The notes below the pieces were generated by a model. It did no database searches. It was not told where the DNA came from and saw only the letters and a list, made by a program, of their open reading frames with translations. The position numbers and the translations under genes are program-made. This document shows positions 27,541 through 37,435 of a stretch of 64,000 bases of DNA, one piece after another. The DNA lies in contig CANMKG010000005.1 in the NCBI GenBank assembly GCA_947498505.1, forward strand, positions 62,001 through 126,000. The letters are read 5' to 3'. This DNA comes from an uncultured Maribacter sp. (GTDB lineage Bacteria > Bacteroidota > Bacteroidia > Flavobacteriales > Flavobacteriaceae). Position 1 is the stretch's first letter. Each line of letters starts with the position of its first letter.

Positions 27541-29436
27541 ATGGCAAAAACAATTCCGCACAGTCTTTTTTCTGAGTTTGATATTAACTTGTTTAAAGGA
27601 GGTAAACACTTTAAACTTTATGAAAAATTAGGAGCTCATATTATGGAGCTTAACGAAGATAAAGGGGTTTATTTTGCGGTTTGGGCACCATCGGCAAAAG
27701 CTGTTTCCGTTATTGGTGATTTTAATGGATGGAACTCTGAAGAAAACCCACTTAACGTGCGTTGGGATGAAAGTGGTATTTGGGAGGGTTTTATACCCCA
27801 TGTTAAAAAAGGAGCTATATACAAGTATAAAATAATATCGAATGTTGATGACATTGTAACCGAAAAAGCAGATCCTTTTGCAAGACGCTGTGAGCAACCA
27901 CCAAAAACAGCATCGGTTATCTGGGAAGGTTCTTATGAGTGGAATGATGCCGATTGGATGGGATATCGAAAAAATAAAAATGGGTTGGACAAACCTTATG
28001 CGGTATACGAAGTACACTTGGGTTCTTGGAAAAGAAATGCGAATAATGAGTTTTTATCGTATACGGATTATAGTAATGATTTAGTAAGCTATGTAAAGGA
28101 AATGGGTTTCACGCATGTAGAATTTATGCCAGTAATGGAATACCCTTATGACCCATCTTGGGGATACCAACTTACGGGATACTTTGCGCCTACATCTAGA
28201 TTTGGAACGCCTGAAGAATTTAAACTATTGGTTGATAAATTTCATCAAAACGATATTGGAGTGATTTTAGATTGGGTTCCGTCTCACTTTCCTGAAGACG
28301 CTCATGGATTGGGCTTTTTTGATGGATCACATTTATATGAACATCCGGACAGAAGGAAGGGTTACCATCCCGATTGGAAGAGTTTGATATTTAATTATGG
28401 TCGGAATGAGGTAAGAGCATTTTTAATAAGTAATGCTATTTTTTGGCTTGACCAATTTCATATAGACGGACTAAGGGTAGATGCTGTTGCCTCTATGTTA
28501 TATCTGGATTATTCTAGAGAAGAAGGGGAATGGGAGCCTAATATGTATGGAAATAATGAAAATCTTGAAGCTATTTCTTTTATAAAAGAACTTAACTCAG
28601 AGGTATATAAAAGTTTTGAAGGTGTGCAGACCATTGCTGAGGAATCTACGGCCTTTTCTGGTGTTTCTAAGCCAATTGATTTAGGAGGTCTTGGTTTTGG
28701 AATGAAATGGATGATGGGATGGATGCATGATACGTTGGAATACTTTAAAAAAGAACCTGTTTATCGTCAGCATCATCAAAACGATATTACATTTAGTTTA
28801 ACGTATGCTTTTACCGAGAACTTTATGTTGCCTTTTTCGCATGATGAAGTGGTTTATGGTAAAAAGTCATTGTTGTATAGAATGCCAGGAGATGAGTGGC
28901 AACGATTTGCAAATTTGAGGTTGCTTTTTGGTTATATGTATACACATCCTGGGGCTAATTTGGTGTTTATGGGTGGAGAATTTGGGCAATCGTCTGAATG
29001 GAATTTTCAACAAAGTTTAGACTGGCATTTGTTACAATATGAGGTGCATTCAGGAATGCAAACCATGGTGAAAGATTTGAATGCGTTGTATAAAACCTAT
29101 CCGGCATTATACGAAAAACAATTTAGTCCAGAGGGCTTTCAGTGGATATCCTATGGTGATCATCAAAACTCAATATTATCATACATAAGAAAAGGACATG
29201 ATGCTGAAAATGATCTTGTTGTTGTATGTAATTTTACACCAATCGTTAGAGATAATTATAGGGTTGGTGTTCACAAAAAAGGAACATTTAAAGAAATATT
29301 TAATAGTGACAATAAAAAGTACAATGGCAGTGGTACAGTTAATGGTTCGGTAAAAAGTGAAATGGTGAGTTGGAATGGTTTTAAACAATCCGTAGAAATT
29401 ACTGTTCCTCCTCTCGGATTTGTTATTTTTCAATAA
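27541..29436 (+). CDS. glgB: 1,4-alpha-glucan branching enzyme
   Basis: Adds alpha-1,6 branches to glycogen. The 631 residues comprise a CBM48 domain (about 25-125, with VYFAVWAPSAKAVSVIGDFNGW), the GH13 barrel and an all-beta C-terminal domain. The four GH13 regions are seen: DWVPSHF, GLRVDAVAS (nucleophile Asp), AEESTAF (acid Glu) and FSHDEV. A GH31 alpha-glucosidase follows in the same direction after about 100 bases. No glgA or glgC is present in the window, so synthesis genes lie elsewhere. Confidence 0.96.
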   Translation: MAKTIPHSLFSEFDINLFKGGKHFKLYEKLGAHIMELNEDKGVYFAVWAPSAKAVSVIGDFNGWNSEENPLNVRWDESGIWEGFIPHVKKGAIYKYKIISNVDDIVTEKADPFARRCEQPPKTASVIWEGSYEWNDADWMGYRKNKNGLDKPYAVYEVHLGSWKRNANNEFLSYTDYSNDLVSYVKEMGFTHVEFMPVMEYPYDPSWGYQLTGYFAPTSRFGTPEEFKLLVDKFHQNDIGVILDWVPSHFPEDAHGLGFFDGSHLYEHPDRRKGYHPDWKSLIFNYGRNEVRAFLISNAIFWLDQFHIDGLRVDAVASMLYLDYSREEGEWEPNMYGNNENLEAISFIKELNSEVYKSFEGVQTIAEESTAFSGVSKPIDLGGLGFGMKWMMGWMHDTLEYFKKEPVYRQHHQNDITFSLTYAFTENFMLPFSHDEVVYGKKSLLYRMPGDEWQRFANLRLLFGYMYTHPGANLVFMGGEFGQSSEWNFQQSLDWHLLQYEVHSGMQTMVKDLNALYKTYPALYEKQFSPEGFQWISYGDHQNSILSYIRKGHDAENDLVVVCNFTPIVRDNYRVGVHKKGTFKEIFNSDNKKYNGSGTVNGSVKSEMVSWNGFKQSVEITVPPLGFVIFQ

Positions 29437-29537
29437 CAAAATTTAACTATATCGTTTTAGTTTAAAAAAGCTTTCTAAATCATTTTAGTATTAGGCTTTT
29501 ATGTGTTTTTTTTGTTTACGTAATAAAATTATTAGTT

Positions 29538-31937
29538 ATGATTACGAATACTGAACTGGAGTATAAAGGGAATTTGTACCCTAGTAATATTGTTAAGTTT
29601 GAACAGGATAAAGACAAACTATATTTTACTTCTGAAAATGGAGTAATTCTTCATATAACGGTACTTCGAAATAGTGTTCTCCGTTTTAGGTATGCAACTA
29701 ACTATGTTTTTCAACCTGATTTTTCATATGCCATAGCGGAAGATGGTAGTAGAGGATATAGCGATTTGGAGGTTGAAGAAACTGCTACAGAGTACATTAT
29801 TAATACCTCGAAACTTAAGGTTTTGGTGGATAAAAAAACGATGCGTACTCAAATTTCGGATTTAGAAGGAAATATTCTTAATGAAGATGAGCTAGGTTTT
29901 CATTGGGAAGAAAACTACGAATATGGAGGTAATACTGTAAAAATGAGTAAAATCACCCAAAGTGGTGAAAGTTTTTATGGTATGGGAGATAAAGCAACTC
30001 ATTTTAACCTAAAAGGGAAAAGAGTTAATAACTGGGTTACCGATCAATACGCTTACGGAAAAGATCAGGATCCGTTGTATAAGGCAATTCCTTTTTATAC
30101 AGGTTTGCATAATGGAAAAGCCTATGGAGTTTTCTTTGATAATTCTTTTAGGTCTTTTTTCGATTTTTCTCATGAGAGAAGAAACACCACAAGTTTTTGG
30201 GCAGATGGTGGAGAAATGAATTATTATTTCTTTTACGGACCAGAAATGTCAAAGGTTGTTAGAGCTTATACCGATTTAACGGGAACGCCAGAATTACCAC
30301 CCCTATGGGCATTAGGTTTTCATCAGTCTAAATGGAGTTATTATCCAGAAGCAAGAGTAAAAGAAGTAGCTCAAAAGTTTAGAGATTTAAAAGTTCCATG
30401 TGATGCTATCTATTTAGATATAGATTATATGGATGGTTTTAGATGTTTTACCTGGGATAAAAATAAGTTCCCAGATCCAAAACGAATGATTGATGAGCTT
30501 AATGAAGACGGTTTTAAAACCGTTGTTATGATTGATCCAGGAATTAAAGTTGATAAAGATTATTGGGTGTATCAAGAGGCAATGGAGAACGATTATTTTT
30601 GTAAACGTGCAGATGGACCTTATATGAGCGGTAAGGTTTGGCCGGGAGAATGTAATTTTCCAGATTTTACAAATCCTAAAGTAAGAGAATGGTGGGCAGA
30701 TTTATATAAAGAATTAATGTCAGATGTGGGAGCACATGCGGTTTGGAACGATATGAATGAACCAGCAATTATGGAGGTGCCCACAAAAACAGCTCCTTTA
30801 GATATGCGACATGACTATGACGGACATCCGTGTAGTCATAGAAAAGCACACAATATTTATGGAATGCAAATGGTGCGAGCAACATATGAAGGGGTTAAAA
30901 AATATGTATATCCAAAACGTCCATTTGTGATTACAAGAGCGGCCTATTCTGGTACACAGCGTTATGCTTCAACTTGGACAGGAGACAATATTGCAACCTG
31001 GGAACACTTATGGATAGCCAACGTGCAAATGCAACGAATGTCAATTAGCGGAATGTCTTTCGTAGGTTCCGATATTGGCGGTTTTGCTGAACAACCCAAT
31101 GGGGAATTATTCGCTCGATGGATTCAGTTGGGTGTTTTTCATCCGTTTTGTAGAGTGCATTCTAGTGGTGATCATGGTGAGCAAGAGCCTTGGTCTTTTG
31201 ATACTGAGGTAACGGATATTGTTCGTAAATTCATAGAATTACGTTATCAATTGCTGCCTTATTTGTACACTATGTTTTGGAAATATTCTAATGAGAATAT
31301 TCCAATGCTAAAGCCTTTGGTGTATTTTGATCAAGAAGATCCACAAACTCATTTTAGAACTGATGAGTTTATTTTTGGAGAGCATATTTTGGTTTGCCCA
31401 GTTCAAGAGCCTAATGCGCAAGGGAGAAGAATGTACATACCTAGAGGTAAATGGTACAATTATTGGAATGATGAGGTTATGGAAGGTGGAAAGGAAAAAT
31501 GGGTAGCTGCAGGTTTGGATGAAATACCGCTATATATAAAAGAAGGAGCAATTATTCCAAAATACCCTGTACAACAGTATGTTGGTGAGTTGGAAGTGGC
31601 AGAATTACTAATAGATGTTTACTTTAAAATAGGGTCGGAATCGTCATCAGTTTATGAAGATGATCAAGACGGATACGACTATACAAAAGGAAGGTATAGC
31701 GTTCGTAATTTTAAATTTACTGGTAAAGAAAATGAGCTGGTAATACAGCAATTTAAAGATGGGTCATTTATCACAGGATATGAAAATATTACAGTTAAAT
31801 TCCATGGCTTACCTTTTGAAATTGAAACTATTGAGGTAGATAATGAACTGGTTTCTAAAACCGATGTTAAATTAAATGGAGGCAATAGGGTTGAAATTCG
31901 AAAAGATTTCACCGTATTACATGTAAAAGGAAAATAA
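29538..31937 (+). CDS. GH31 family alpha-glucosidase
   Basis: A 799-residue glycoside hydrolase of family 31 that probably releases glucose from malto-oligosaccharides or glycogen fragments. The N-terminal beta-sandwich is followed by the barrel (about 260-620), with the nucleophile in VWNDMNEPAIME and the acid/base in FVGSDIGGFAEQ. HSSGDHGEQEPWSF is also typical. There is no signal peptide, so it acts in the cytoplasm, fitting its place after glgB. The substrate is not fixed by sequence; alpha-xylosidase activity also occurs in GH31. Confidence 0.93.
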   Translation: MITNTELEYKGNLYPSNIVKFEQDKDKLYFTSENGVILHITVLRNSVLRFRYATNYVFQPDFSYAIAEDGSRGYSDLEVEETATEYIINTSKLKVLVDKKTMRTQISDLEGNILNEDELGFHWEENYEYGGNTVKMSKITQSGESFYGMGDKATHFNLKGKRVNNWVTDQYAYGKDQDPLYKAIPFYTGLHNGKAYGVFFDNSFRSFFDFSHERRNTTSFWADGGEMNYYFFYGPEMSKVVRAYTDLTGTPELPPLWALGFHQSKWSYYPEARVKEVAQKFRDLKVPCDAIYLDIDYMDGFRCFTWDKNKFPDPKRMIDELNEDGFKTVVMIDPGIKVDKDYWVYQEAMENDYFCKRADGPYMSGKVWPGECNFPDFTNPKVREWWADLYKELMSDVGAHAVWNDMNEPAIMEVPTKTAPLDMRHDYDGHPCSHRKAHNIYGMQMVRATYEGVKKYVYPKRPFVITRAAYSGTQRYASTWTGDNIATWEHLWIANVQMQRMSISGMSFVGSDIGGFAEQPNGELFARWIQLGVFHPFCRVHSSGDHGEQEPWSFDTEVTDIVRKFIELRYQLLPYLYTMFWKYSNENIPMLKPLVYFDQEDPQTHFRTDEFIFGEHILVCPVQEPNAQGRRMYIPRGKWYNYWNDEVMEGGKEKWVAAGLDEIPLYIKEGAIIPKYPVQQYVGELEVAELLIDVYFKIGSESSSVYEDDQDGYDYTKGRYSVRNFKFTGKENELVIQQFKDGSFITGYENITVKFHGLPFEIETIEVDNELVSKTDVKLNGGNRVEIRKDFTVLHVKGK

Positions 31938-31976
31938 TATTTTTTGTAATTTGCCCTATACTAAACACAATAGAAG

Positions 31977-32786
31977 ATGAAAAAAATAATAGCATTAGTT
32001 GTAATTTTTGTTGCCGTTTCGGCATGTAAAACGAACCCTTTTACGGGAAAAAAAGTGCTTAACTTTTACCCGAATAGTCAAATATTCCCCACTGCTTTTG
32101 CACAGTACAATCAGTTTTTAGGAGAAAATAAAGTTGTTAAAGGAACAGCAGAAGCTAATACAATTAGAAAAGTAGGGCAACGCATTTCTTCAGCTGCGGA
32201 GCGTTGGTTATCTGCAAACGGTCACGCAGGTTATTTAAGTGATTATAAATGGGAGTATAATTTAGTTAATGATGAAACTGTTAATGCTTGGTGTATGCCT
32301 GGAGGTAAAATTGTTTTTTATACAGGGATTTTACCTATTACTCAAACAGAAACAGGTATAGCCGTTGTTATGGGTCATGAAGTAGCTCATGCATTGGCGG
32401 ATCACGGAGCGCAACGTATGAGTGCAGGAACATTGCAGCAATTGGGAGCTGTAGCAGGTAACATTGCAATACAAGATGAACAAGCACGAAATACATTTAA
32501 TCAAGCTTACGGTTTAGGCTCTACCGTTGGGGTTATGCTACCATTTAGTAGAAGTCATGAAACTGAAGCTGATAGGATAGGGCTTCAAATTATGGCAATT
32601 GCGGGTTATAACCCAGATGAGGCAGCTGAATTATGGAGGAGAATGAAAGTAAAGAGTGGGGGTCAAGCACCGCCAGAATTTATGAGTACGCACCCTTCTA
32701 ACGATACCAGAATTAATAATTTAACTGCTTGGGCGCCATTGGCAAAACAAGAAGCAGCTAAGTTTGGGGTAACCAGTTTTAAATAA
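31977..32786 (+). CDS. M48 family metallopeptidase lipoprotein
   Basis: A 269-residue zinc protease of the Oma1/LoiP/BepA type that degrades misfolded envelope proteins. The lipobox VSAC (Cys17) follows a short signal peptide. The zinc motif HExxH is in VVMGHEVAHALADHG, and the third ligand is in SRSHETEADRIGL. C-terminal MSTHPSNDTRI is a family landmark. It lies 39 bases after the GH31 gene but is functionally unrelated; a strong terminator follows. Confidence 0.94.
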   Translation: MKKIIALVVIFVAVSACKTNPFTGKKVLNFYPNSQIFPTAFAQYNQFLGENKVVKGTAEANTIRKVGQRISSAAERWLSANGHAGYLSDYKWEYNLVNDETVNAWCMPGGKIVFYTGILPITQTETGIAVVMGHEVAHALADHGAQRMSAGTLQQLGAVAGNIAIQDEQARNTFNQAYGLGSTVGVMLPFSRSHETEADRIGLQIMAIAGYNPDEAAELWRRMKVKSGGQAPPEFMSTHPSNDTRINNLTAWAPLAKQEAAKFGVTSFK

Positions 32787-32814
32787 TTAATGTATATCAT
32801 TTAATTGTATATTT

Positions 32815-32850
32815 AAAGACCGTTCCTAATAAGAACGGTCTTTATTTTTT
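32815..32850 (+). terminator. Terminator of the M48 protease gene
   Basis: Stem AAAGACCGTTC / GAACGGTCTTT with a 7-base loop and a T-run, ending only a few bases before the start of the next gene. Confidence 0.9.
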
Positions 32851-32855
32851 TGATT

Positions 32856-34241
32856 ATGGCAAGAACATTAGCATTGAAAGGAAGTAAGAAGCTTTTAAAC
32901 GCCTGGGCTTTTTATGATTGGGCAAATTCAGTTTATAGTTTAGTAATTTCTTCGGCAATATTTCCCATTTTTTACGGAGCTTTATTTAGAGCTGCAGAAA
33001 TAGAAACTGTTGTAGTATTTGGAAGTGAGATAGAAAGAGCGCCTTTAATAAGTTATACTACTTCTTTAGCCTTTTTGTTCATTGCTATAATCACACCTTT
33101 AATCTCCGGTATTTCTGATTATTTGGGTAACAAAAAAATGTTCATGCAGTTTTTTTGCTATTTAGGAGGAATATCCTGCATTGGATTGTATTGGTTTTCT
33201 TTAGAAAATATTTACTTGGGACTTATCTGTTACTTTTTTGGATTGGTTGGTTTTTGGGTGAGTTTTGCAATTAACAATTCGTATTTACCAGATATTGCCT
33301 TTCCAGAGCAACAAGATAAAGTAAGTGCTAAAGGGTTTTCAATGGGGTATATAGGAAGTGTCATTCTACTACTCATTAATTTAGCGATGGTAATGAAACC
33401 AGAATTTTTTGGATTTGATACCAGTATTTCGGATGCAATAAGGGATAATGGAACGGAAGAAGAAATTAATTCGGCAATTGAGGCGGCTAAGAATGTAGCT
33501 TCTGTTAAAGCAATGAAAGTTTCCTTTGCTACCGTTGGTATTTGGTGGATAATATTTGCACAGTATACATTTTATCATTTGCCAAATGGAAATAGAAAAG
33601 AAGGAGAGAGAAAAAATGTGATTTTAAACGGATTTAAGGAACTAAAATTGGTTTGGAGTCAGCTTGGAGCGCAAATTAAACTTAAAAGGTATTTAGGTGC
33701 TTTTTTCGTTTATAGTATGGCCGTACAAACGGTAATGTTAATTGCTACTTATTTTGGTGAGGAAGAAATAAACTGGGGAAGCGATGGCAACCGAACAGTA
33801 GGATTAATTGTAAGTATACTTGTAATACAAATTGTTGCTGTAATTGGAGCAATGGTAACAGCAAGAGCTTCCAAAGCCTTTGGGAATATAAAAACGTTAA
33901 TAGGTATTAATATCCTTTGGGTGCTAATCTGTGTTTACGCTTTCTTTTTAATAACACCTAATGACTTTTATATAGCCGCGGGTTGTGTTGGATTAGTAAT
34001 GGGTGGAATTCAGGCATTATCTAGGTCAACATATTCTAAATTTCTACCCGAAACCACAGATACAGCTTCATTTTTTAGCTTTTATGATGTGTCTGAAAAA
34101 ATAGGAATTGTAATAGGAACTTTTTTATATGGTTTTATTGCACAATTGACAGGAAGCATGCGAAATGCTACAATTTTTTTGGGGATATTTTTCGTAATAG
34201 GTGTGTTTTTACTTTTACGTGTAAATAAGAAAAAAGCATAA
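32856..34241 (+). CDS. UMF1-type MFS transporter
   Basis: A 461-residue membrane protein with about 12 helices, of the UMF1 / Atg22-like branch of the major facilitator superfamily. The signature NAWAFYDWANSVYSLVISSAIFP is visible in pieces near residue 15 (AFYDWANS), and the PETTDTASFFSFYDVSEKIGI region near 415 is also conserved. The substrate is unknown; yeast Atg22 exports amino acids. I use the ATG at 32856 in place of a TTG two codons earlier, which overlaps the preceding terminator T-run. Confidence 0.9.
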   Translation: MARTLALKGSKKLLNAWAFYDWANSVYSLVISSAIFPIFYGALFRAAEIETVVVFGSEIERAPLISYTTSLAFLFIAIITPLISGISDYLGNKKMFMQFFCYLGGISCIGLYWFSLENIYLGLICYFFGLVGFWVSFAINNSYLPDIAFPEQQDKVSAKGFSMGYIGSVILLLINLAMVMKPEFFGFDTSISDAIRDNGTEEEINSAIEAAKNVASVKAMKVSFATVGIWWIIFAQYTFYHLPNGNRKEGERKNVILNGFKELKLVWSQLGAQIKLKRYLGAFFVYSMAVQTVMLIATYFGEEEINWGSDGNRTVGLIVSILVIQIVAVIGAMVTARASKAFGNIKTLIGINILWVLICVYAFFLITPNDFYIAAGCVGLVMGGIQALSRSTYSKFLPETTDTASFFSFYDVSEKIGIVIGTFLYGFIAQLTGSMRNATIFLGIFFVIGVFLLLRVNKKKA

Positions 34242-34243
34242 AA

Positions 34244-34264
34244 AAACCTCCTATGAGGAGGTTT
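34244..34264. terminator. Terminator shared by convergent genes
   Basis: Stem AAACCTCCT / AGGAGGTTT with a three-base loop. On the minus strand it is followed by six T, ending the GIN-domain gene; on the plus strand the T-run is short, so termination of the transporter mRNA may be weaker. Confidence 0.82.
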
Positions 34265-34291
34265 AATGTATTATTTGTTTCTTGGTTGAAA

Positions 34292-35017
34292 CTACCCTTT
34301 AGAGATATCTCCAGAGCCCGAAACTTTAGTATCAATTTTTTCAGGATTTCCTTTGTAGGTAATGTCCCCGGATCCAGATACTCTTGCTTTGAGCATTTTG
34401 TTTGCGGTAACTACAATATCTGCAGATCCAGATACATTTGCATTTACGTTGTTGGCATTTAGTTTACCAGCCTTTATATCTCCACTACCAGAAACGCTTA
34501 CTTCTAAATTTGATGTGTTCCCTGACAGGTTAATATCACCAGAACCAGACATAACCGCTTCAACAGAGTTGGCTTCAATGTCCAATGTAATATCACCAGA
34601 ACCAGACATCGCCGTTGTAAAGTTGTCAGCTTTTAAAGTTGTTTCACCATTAATATCGCCGGAACCTGAAAGAGAAACCGAACTTACATTTTCTACAGGT
34701 ACCGTAATTCTTATACCAGTATTCCATGAGGAAGGTTTTAGATTCACACCTTTTTCTATTTTAATACGAAGTTTACCCTGTTTTACTTCCGTTTCAATAT
34801 GTTTTAATAGATTTTCTTCTCCTTCCAGGGTAATATTCCCTTCTTTTCCAGAGACAATATCAACATCAAACCAGCCAGATACTGCAATGATATCATATTC
34901 TGGCGTAGACCTTTCTATCGTGGTGTAATTTCCGTTTCCTTTTACTTTTTTCCCCCATTGTGCATTGCAAGAAAAGGTAAACGTAATTGCCAAGCTAAGT
35001 ACTAGTAATTTTTTCAT
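34292..35017 (-). CDS. GIN-domain (DUF2807) repeat protein
   Basis: A 241-residue secreted protein. The ATG at 35017 gives a signal peptide (KKLLVLSLAITFTFSCNA). The rest is a head GIN domain (DUF2807), a right-handed beta-solenoid in which SGSGDI or a close variant recurs at least seven times at about 20-residue steps. Such proteins are common in Bacteroidota envelopes with no proven function. It is the last gene of a four-gene unit led by an ECF sigma factor, 22 bases after the DUF4097-like gene. Confidence 0.9.
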   Translation of the reverse strand: MKKLLVLSLAITFTFSCNAQWGKKVKGNGNYTTIERSTPEYDIIAVSGWFDVDIVSGKEGNITLEGEENLLKHIETEVKQGKLRIKIEKGVNLKPSSWNTGIRITVPVENVSSVSLSGSGDINGETTLKADNFTTAMSGSGDITLDIEANSVEAVMSGSGDINLSGNTSNLEVSVSGSGDIKAGKLNANNVNANVSGSADIVVTANKMLKARVSGSGDITYKGNPEKIDTKVSGSGDISKG

Positions 35018-35039
35018 GATTGTTCTGTTTTGTGATTGA

Positions 35040-36125
35040 TTAATTTTTGATGAAGGAAACACCCCCATATTCGGTATTTATGTAAACACTATTTCCACTA
35101 TTTGGGCTACCGTGATAACCTTTGTAGTATTTAGAAGAAGATTTTTCTTTGCTAATATTTATTTCAAAATTTTCTTTACCACCAATACCAGCGTATTCTG
35201 AAATAATTTCAAAATCAAAATGATAGTTAGCGTTATATCCAATTTTGGAACTAGTGTAGTCTGTATTAATTTCTACATTTTTTGCATCTTCTGATAATTC
35301 TGCAATTCGTATTGAGCCATAGTCAGCATGAATACTAACATTGCCATATACATTACCTAATTTTACAGAAATGTAATCTCCAGAACCCTGGACATTATTT
35401 ACATTTTTAACATCTACATTTCCGTAGTCGCAAGAGTACTGTAGGTTTTTCATTTCTAAAACTGTAGAACTCGTGTAATCTGCACTAATAGTTAAATCTC
35501 CAGCCTTTTCTACAGTAAATCCAGAGTAATCAGCGGTTATCCTTCCACTATTTATATACTCAATATTAGATTTAGAAGTGTAATCAAAATTAAGTTGATT
35601 ATTTCTGCCTCTTAATTCACCAATATCTAACCTTCCGTAGTCACAAGATATTTTGGCATGACCATCAATTCTATCTAGCTTAATGCTACCGTAATCGTTG
35701 TTTAGGTTTACACTGTTTTTTACAGGTAATTTAATAGTATAGTTAATTTGCATGTTAACATTGTTGCCCTTCCAGTTATATCCCCAGCTGTTATTTTTTT
35801 TGAAAATAGTAACAGCAGAAACCATACTTCTACTAGCTTCAAAGTCTACAGAGATATTGTTGAGTTTTTGTTGCACTTTTTCTTCATTATTTCCGCTAGT
35901 TTTAACATGAACTTCTATAACAACTCTGTCCTCATCCCAAGAAGTTAATGTTAGGTTGCCGTAGCTATTTTTAATTTTTAGCAGGGCATCAGTATTTACA
36001 TCAAATTCTTTTTTTATGGTTTTTTCCTTTGAATATTTGCCCTTTAGCTTTCCATCTGTGGCAAAGAGTGCCAATGGAAAAGCAATTAGCATAAAAGTTA
36101 AATATTTAAATAGTGTAATTTTCAT
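35040..36125 (-). CDS. DUF4097-like secreted beta-solenoid protein
   Basis: A 361-residue exported protein with a signal peptide (KITLFKYLTFMLIAFPLALFA). Beyond a linker it is a chain of short beta strands with recurring DYGS, DYGR, DYTSS and DYGN units, the look of a DUF4097 adhesin-like solenoid. Its start overlaps the end of the preceding membrane-protein gene by 20 bases. Together with the GIN protein it forms a pair of solenoids under the same sigma factor. The exact role is unknown; a link to envelope stress is inference from operon context. Confidence 0.8.
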   Translation of the reverse strand: MKITLFKYLTFMLIAFPLALFATDGKLKGKYSKEKTIKKEFDVNTDALLKIKNSYGNLTLTSWDEDRVVIEVHVKTSGNNEEKVQQKLNNISVDFEASRSMVSAVTIFKKNNSWGYNWKGNNVNMQINYTIKLPVKNSVNLNNDYGSIKLDRIDGHAKISCDYGRLDIGELRGRNNQLNFDYTSKSNIEYINSGRITADYSGFTVEKAGDLTISADYTSSTVLEMKNLQYSCDYGNVDVKNVNNVQGSGDYISVKLGNVYGNVSIHADYGSIRIAELSEDAKNVEINTDYTSSKIGYNANYHFDFEIISEYAGIGGKENFEINISKEKSSSKYYKGYHGSPNSGNSVYINTEYGGVSFIKN

Positions 36126-36660
36126 CCTTATAATCTTTTAATTTTTTTATTGCTTCGATTTGATTTTGAACATCTTGTAGCAAATCAATTCTTGTTTGAA
36201 AGTTTCTAATCATTGCACTTAAGATCAGCTTAGTATTTCCGCCATTAATTAAATCTTGCTCTAACTTAGCAGCATTGGCTTCCAGTTTTTTAAGTTGTAA
36301 TAAAGCGTCGTCAATTACTTTTTTAGTTTCAGGAGTGCTTTCTTTTTGTATGCTTTTTACTTGCTCTTGAATAAGGCTGGCAAAATAAACTTGCGTATTT
36401 GAAACTTCAGGAGAAATCTCGGCAACTTGTTCTTGTCTTGTGCTATCATTTTTAAATTGAGTAAGACTCAATGTAACTACAAGTACCACTGATGCTGCAA
36501 TTGATAAATGTTTCCACCAATTAATTCCTTTTTTTACAACAGTATCTTTTGTGTTTAATTTGTCTAAAAACCTTTCTCTGTGGCCAATATGAGGCTCATG
36601 AGTATCTAATTGACCTTGTAGATTATTAAATAAATCTTCTAAATTGTTTTTCTCCATCAT
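36106..36660 (-). CDS. Single-pass membrane protein, candidate anti-sigma factor
   Basis: A 184-residue protein with a soluble N-terminal part (about 1-45), one membrane helix (about 48-65, HLSIAASVVLVVTLSLTQF) and a coiled-coil-like periplasmic part rich in Leu, Lys and Glu. Its ATG overlaps the sigma factor TGA (ATGA), so translation is coupled. Position and topology fit an anti-sigma factor, but I see no classical zinc motif HxxxCxxC. Function is inference. Confidence 0.72.
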   Translation of the reverse strand: MMEKNNLEDLFNNLQGQLDTHEPHIGHRERFLDKLNTKDTVVKKGINWWKHLSIAASVVLVVTLSLTQFKNDSTRQEQVAEISPEVSNTQVYFASLIQEQVKSIQKESTPETKKVIDDALLQLKKLEANAAKLEQDLINGGNTKLILSAMIRNFQTRIDLLQDVQNQIEAIKKLKDYKDENYTI

Positions 36661-37211
36661 GATGTCGCTAGCATTTTTTTTCGTAAACTCTCCTTTGCCC
36701 TTGAAATTGTAGTTCTACAATTGGCATTGCTTATATTCATTATTGTACTTATTTCTTCATAATCATAACCTTCGATTAAATGTAAGGTTAAGGAAATTCT
36801 GTAATTATCCTTTAAACTGTTCATGGTCTCCATCACTTTTTGAGCCTTCCGTTCTGTAAAAACATGATCAGAAACAACTCCATTATTATCCTCAACCTTA
36901 TACAAAACATCATCTATAGCAACTTCATTATTTTTTTGTTGCTTTTTGTAATGATATATACTGTTGTTAACTACAATTCTTTTTAACCAAGATCCAAAAG
37001 TAACTTCGCCTCTAAAAGTATGCAGCTTCGTAAACGCGTTTAAAAACGACTCTTGCATAATGTCTTCGGCTTCGGCTTCGTTTTTTACAATTCGCAAGGC
37101 AGTGTTGTACATAGCCTTGTAATACCTATTGTAAACTTCTAACTGGGCACTCTGTTTTCCTTTTAGACAGTGTTGAATTAACGTATCAGTATGTTCTCTT
37201 TTGTGGCTCAA
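36657..37211 (-). CDS. ECF-type RNA polymerase sigma factor
   Basis: A 184-residue sigma-70 family factor with region 2 (about 20-90: YNRYYKAMYNTALRIV, EAEDIMQESFLNAF, GSWLKRIVVN) and region 4 (about 125-180: LIEGYDYEEISTIMNISNAN then CRTTISRAKESLRKK). It begins a four-gene unit with a membrane protein and two secreted solenoid proteins, so the regulon probably concerns the cell envelope. 224 non-coding bases separate it from the divergent lon gene. Confidence 0.93.
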   Translation of the reverse strand: MSHKREHTDTLIQHCLKGKQSAQLEVYNRYYKAMYNTALRIVKNEAEAEDIMQESFLNAFTKLHTFRGEVTFGSWLKRIVVNNSIYHYKKQQKNNEVAIDDVLYKVEDNNGVVSDHVFTERKAQKVMETMNSLKDNYRISLTLHLIEGYDYEEISTIMNISNANCRTTISRAKESLRKKMLATS

Positions 37212-37435
37212 AAGGTGATTAGTTTGTTTTAAAGATGATTTAATTTAAGCATTGTTACAGTTTTTTTTAGATTTTTTTGTTTTTAATGCAAATGGCACAA
37301 CAATTGTTTTTATGGGGTGAATAATTAGTCTTGATGATGGGTATGTTTGCTTGAATGAGGCTTTTATGTGTAAAAAATATAAATTTTTAAAAGAAATCGG
37401 CGTTATGATAATGACATAATGGCTGATATATAGAT

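Noticed and set aside
34362-34700. CRISPR-like regular repeats
   Set aside because: The regular TCACCAGAACCAGA-like units encode the SGSGDI repeats of the GIN protein and vary by codon; they are not CRISPR.
34362-34928. 188-codon open frame opposite the GIN gene
   Set aside because: A shadow of the SGSGDI repeats: its own sequence is a low-complexity Ser/Pro/Glu mirror, and it has no start context or family pattern.
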